DNA of 33,274 nt, taken from NCBI GenBank assembly GCA_001942415.1, contig MKJX01000227.1, positions 1-33,274 of the forward strand. Reading direction: 5' to 3'. Made by a program: the position numbers and the translations under genes. The notes under the pieces are model-generated. The model saw only the letters and a list, made by a program, of their open reading frames with translations, made no database searches and had not been told where the DNA came from. Below, piece by piece: positions 30,823-33,274 of the stretch. How positions within the stretch are numbered: the stretch's first letter is position 1; each line of letters opens with the position of its first letter. Origin of the DNA: Pseudonocardia sp. CNS-139 (GTDB taxonomy: Bacteria > Actinomycetota > Actinomycetes > Mycobacteriales > Pseudonocardiaceae).

Positions 30823-32162
30823 ATGTCGAGGTCCGACGGGCGTTCCGGCCCACCCGAAGAGGGTGCGGCCGAGCCCTTCGACGTCCCCGACTGGGAGCGG
30901 CTGCCCGACGCCGTGCGGGCCCGGCTCGCCGAGCTGGCGGCCGCGGCCGTGGGCGGGATGCCGCTGGCCGAGGTGCCGGTCGCGCTGCGCCGGCTCGCCC
31001 GGTTCACCCCCGCGAAGCGGGCCAAGCTCGGGGCCCAGCCGCTCACGTCCGAGCTGGCGGCGTCGGCCGCGTTCCGGGCCACGGTCGTCGCGTGGTGGGA
31101 CGAGCACGGCCCGGCGAGCTGACGAGCGCCGCCGACGACCCGCTCACGGCCGCCGCGTGGTCCCTGCTCACCGAGGACCCGGCCGCCGCCGACGCCGTGG
31201 CCGCCGCGGTCCGCCGGGGCGAGACCGGCGAGCTGCGCGCCGAGCTGGACGCCGCGCTCTCCCGCGTCGACAAGCTGACGATCGAGCTGGAACGGCTGCG
31301 CGGCGAGCTGACCGAGGCCCGCGCGCAGGCCCGGCAGGCCGGCGAACACCGCGACGCCGAGCACCAGCAGCTGCGCCGCCGCGTCTCCGAGCAGGGCGCC
31401 CGGCTGCGGGCGGCCACCGACGCGCAGGCCGCCGCCGAGCGCACGGCCGCCGAGCTGCGTGCCGCCGCGCAGCGCGACCTCGCCGCGGCCGTCGCCGAGC
31501 GCGACCGCGAACGCGAGCGGGCCGAGTCCGAACGCCGCCGGGCCGACCGCGCCGCCGCCGAGGTGGCCGCCGCCCGCCAGGCCGCGCGCGAGGCCCGCAA
31601 GGCCGACGAGGTGCGGCTCGCGCTGCTCGTCGACACCCTCGGCGGGGCGCTCACCGGGCTGCGCCGGGAGCTGGCCCTCGGCGGTGGCGGGCCGCGGCCG
31701 GCCGACCTCGTGGCCGGCGCGAGCCGTGCGCACCCGGGCACCGCCGTCGACAGCGTCGCCGCGCTCGACGCCCTGCTCGCCGTGCCGTCGCTGCACCTCG
31801 TCGTCGACGGCTACAACGTCAGCAAGACGGGATATCCCGAGCTGCCGCTGGCCGACCAGCGCACCCGGCTCGTCGGCCAGCTCGGCGCGCTCGCGGCCCG
31901 CACGGGCGTGGAGGTCACGGTCGTGTTCGACGGGGCCAAGGTCGTCACGGCGCCGCCGCGCGGCTCCCGCGGGGTCCGGGTGCTGTTCAGCGATCCGGGC
32001 GTGCTCGCCGACGACGTCGTGCGGGACCTGGTGGCCGCCGAGCCGCAGGGCCGGCCGATCGTCGTCGCGACGTCGGACCAGGCCGTCGTCCGGTCGGTGC
32101 GGCGGGCCGGTGCGCACGCCGTCCCGTCCGCGGTGCTGCTCACCCGCCTCGGCCGCGCCTGA
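30823..32162 (+). CDS. NYN-domain (PIN-like RNase) protein with long coiled coil (one frameshift)
   Basis: About 446 residues. The N-terminal part (PFDVPDWERLPDAVRARLAE, LARFTPAKRAKLGAQPLTSE) is joined by a one-base correction near 31116 to ELTSAADDPLTAAAWSLLTE. A long alanine/arginine/glutamate coiled coil follows (LTIELERLRGELTEARAQAR to AAREARKADEVRLALLV, about 31250-31620). The C-terminal NYN domain reads LHLVVDGYNVSKTGYPELPL, VEVTVVFDGAKVVTAPPRGS, VRVLFSDPGVLADDVVRDLV and IVVATSDQAVVRSVRRAGAH, with acidic residues D-G-Y-N, F-D-G, A-D-D and T-S-D-Q. It is probably an RNA endonuclease conserved beside the exonuclease/GIY-YIG gene in actinobacteria. It ends at the 22-bp repeat array. Confidence 0.88.
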
Positions 32163-32163
32163 A

Positions 32164-32380
32164 TCCAGCGACTCGCGCGCCTGAATCCAGCGACTCGCGC
32201 GCACCCAGGCCCCGACTCGCGCGCACCCAGGCCCCGACTCGCGTGCGCTCAGGCCGCGACTCGCGGGAACGGCCCGCGAGTCGCCGGAAAAGTGCGCGCG
32301 AGTCGCGCTCTGGGTGCGCGCGAGTCGGGCTCTGGAGGTACGCGAGTCGGGCTCTGGGTGTGCGCGAGTCGCGGTGGGGC
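32164..32380. repeat. 22-bp phased repeat array with internal orientation switch (5+5 units)
   Basis: ACTCGCG cores start at 32171, 32193, 32215, 32237 and 32259; CGCGAGT cores start at 32275, 32297, 32319, 32341 and 32363. All steps within a half are exactly 22 bp. The centre, GCGACTCGCGGG-AACGG-CCCGCGAGTCGC, is a perfect 12-bp stem. As RNA the two halves could pair almost throughout as a hairpin of about 100 bp per arm. It fills the gap after the NYN gene. Confidence 0.95.
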
Positions 32381-32401
32381 GGAACTGTCGGTGGGCGCTC
32401 C

Positions 32402-32407
32402 TACCGT
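32402..32407 (+). promoter_or_regulatory. -10 box TACCGT upstream of the CxxC protein gene
   Basis: TACCGT lies 51 nt before ATG 32458, which has its own AGGAG, so this would be a conventional leadered promoter just outside the repeat array. Confidence 0.35.
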
Positions 32408-32457
32408 TCTCGGCATCGGTGCGGCCGGCCGGCCCGCCGACGAGCCGAGGAGCCGAG

Positions 32458-32723
32458 ATGATCATCGACTGCGACCGTTGCGAGGTCCGCGGCCTCGCCT
32501 GCGAGGACTGCGTGATCGGGGTCCTGCTGGGTGAGCAGCCCGCCGGCGGCGTGTCGGACCCGCCGTCCGGCGCGCGATCGTGCAGCTCGACGCACCGGAA
32601 CGGCGAGCGATCGATGTGCTCGCCGATCAAGGCCTGGTCCCGAGATTGCGGCTGGTGGCTACCCGCACGCGCCGAGCGACGTCCGGCGGCGACGAAGTGC
32701 AGTCGGTACGCGACGCTGGGTGA
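32458..32723 (+). CDS. Small CxxC-type conserved protein (one frameshift)
   Basis: About 88 residues from ATG 32458 (AGGAG upstream): MIIDCDRCEVRGLACEDCVI, GVLLGEQPAGGV, then after a one-base loss near 32575 QLDAPERRAIDVLADQGLVP, RLRLVATRTRRATSGGDEV, QSVRDAG. The two C-x-x-C pairs (CDRC, CEDC) look like a zinc or thiol site. Such a protein commonly sits beside the NlpC/P60 gene near the cytochrome bcc cluster in actinobacteria; its function is unknown. Reading the first frame onward instead gives a low-complexity tail, which supports the shift. Confidence 0.75.
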
Positions 32724-32845
32724 CGTGTGGCGGCTCGATCGACCGCTCGGCCTGCCGTGCGCGCCCCGAAGTCGACCGCTCACCGCTCCGGCCTGCTCTG
32801 ACCCGGTGTTGGACCGTCACCCGGCTGCTCCGTAATCTCCGCGAG

Positions 32846-32933
32846 ACCTTGCGGCATGTCAGCCATTCGACCGCGGATGGCAACGCAAGGTTACCGCGCA
32901 CTGCTCCGATCGGACCGGGGTTTGCACCCGGTC
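32846..32933 (+). promoter_or_regulatory. Structured leader ahead of the NlpC/P60-type gene
   Basis: ACCTTGCG (32846) pairs with CGCAAGGT (32884-32891), enclosing a second stem GCCAT/ATGGC (32862/32877). A separate hairpin GACCGGG-N7-CCCGGTC follows at 32913-32933. It lies 40-127 nt upstream of GTG 32973. It could be an RNA switch or terminator; the conserved core of the c-di-AMP (ydaO) class, known for such genes, is not visible. Confidence 0.4.
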
Positions 32934-32972
32934 GAGTGGCGGTGCGGGGGTGGCGAGAGGAGATCCGGTCGC

Positions 32973-33274
32973 GTGGAGTCCCCTCTGCGTGTCCCGTCCG
33001 GTCCCCGCGTGACGTCCCGTGGAAGGGCGCGTCGCCTCGCCCCGTCCACCGGGGCGATCGTGCTGGCCGTGCTGCTGGCACTGCTAGGCGGGTTCGCACC
33101 GGCCGCGGCCCAGCCGCCGCCCCCGGACAACGCGGAGGATGCCGCCGCGCAGCTGGAGCAGGTCAACCGCGAGGCCGAGGCGCTCACGGAGGAGTGGCAC
33201 GCCGCCACCGACACCCTCGACGCCCGGCGCGCCGAGCTCGCCACGCTGCAGGCGGCCGTCGACCCGGCGCGGCT
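32973..33274 (+). CDS. Secreted NlpC/P60-type cell-wall hydrolase, N-terminal part
   Basis: GTG 32973 (AGGAGA 9 nt upstream) opens a frame that runs off the right edge. A signal peptide reads GAIVLAVLLALLGGFAPAAA after a basic stretch (RGRARRLAP). Mature residues follow: QPPPPDNAEDAAAQLEQVNR, EAEALTEEWHAATDTLDARR and AELATLQAAVDPAR, the coiled coil that precedes the catalytic domain in RipA/Rv2190c-like peptidoglycan hydrolases. The catalytic C-terminus is outside the window, so the NlpC/P60 assignment rests on this N-terminal pattern and on gene order beside the CxxC protein, NYN and exonuclease genes. Confidence 0.7.
   Translation, partial: MESPLRVPSGPRVTSRGRARRLAPSTGAIVLAVLLALLGGFAPAAAQPPPPDNAEDAAAQLEQVNREAEALTEEWHAATDTLDARRAELATLQAAVDPAR

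Noticed and set aside
32724..32972. c-di-AMP (ydaO-yuaA) riboswitch
   Set aside because: It is expected for such genes from general knowledge, but the conserved purine-rich core is not visible; only generic stems are.
1..33274. tRNA, rRNA or insertion-sequence transposase genes
   Set aside because: No tRNA cloverleaf, rRNA segment or transposase DDE pattern was recognised on either strand by eye; the only mobile-element trace is the recombinase remnant at 211-652.

Overview
The window looks like a chromosomal piece of a high-GC actinobacterium, most likely Pseudonocardiaceae (Pseudonocardia-like). The evidence is very high GC with strong GC3 bias, frequent GTG starts, leaderless TANNNT promoters, an XRE-DUF5753/DUF397 pair, an FprA-type reductase and the actinobacterial ctaE-qcrCAB block next to trpD. 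The genus is inferred, not proven.

Layout. 1-1210 is a gene graveyard: an amidohydrolase fragment, a serine-recombinase C-terminus fused to it, and a beta-lactamase-fold esterase C-terminus, ending in three palindromic repeats. 1231-3906 holds DNA polymerase IV, an FMN-binding flavoprotein and a phosphopantetheinyl transferase. 4054-9995 carries a haem peroxidase with LysM repeats, a small unknown ORF, a FAD oxidoreductase, a cytochrome P450 and a PcaB-like lyase. 10318-14817 holds an SPFH protein, DUF1707, HTH_42, a small membrane protein, a GlxA-type regulator and a DICT/degenerate-GGDEF sensor. 15038-19099 holds fprA, an orphan ACT-domain protein behind a candidate leader-peptide attenuator, an SDR enzyme, a decayed MFS transporter and a second tiny membrane protein. 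19239-20597 is a repeat-rich segment with an XRE/DUF397 regulator pair. 20612-24930 (minus strand) is the cytochrome bcc complex and oxidase subunit III, with 4-bp overlaps joining qcrC-qcrA-qcrB. From 25055 onward come a receiver-like protein, trpD, a WYL regulator, DinB-like and VOC proteins, an AsnC-type domain, an exonuclease/GIY-YIG fusion, a coiled-coil NYN protein, a CxxC mini-protein and the start of a NlpC/P60-type secreted protein. This last part resembles the Rv2190c-Rv2196 neighbourhood of Mycobacterium, recalled from memory and not searched.

The most novel content is between genes. (i) Three loci carry a GACTCGCGCGCAC-type unit at an exact 22-bp period; two of them reverse orientation in the middle (4+8 units and 5+5 units). 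(ii) A 55-bp hairpin with perfect 20-bp arms occurs twice, once supplying the end of a coding gene. (iii) A palindrome of the form GCATTGTGG-CT-CCACAATGC occurs three times at the edge of the gene graveyard. (iv) A 72-bp near-perfect palindrome lies between the small membrane protein and the XRE gene. (v) A leaderless 16-codon peptide and stem-loop precede the ACT-domain gene.

Caution on quality: about half of the genes contain one or more single-base indels, even near-essential genes such as qcrB, qcrC, ctaE and trpD, while the protein on both sides stays well conserved. Sequencing or assembly error is the likeliest cause. Such genes are given as one CDS with the break noted; real decay is claimed only where larger pieces are missing.
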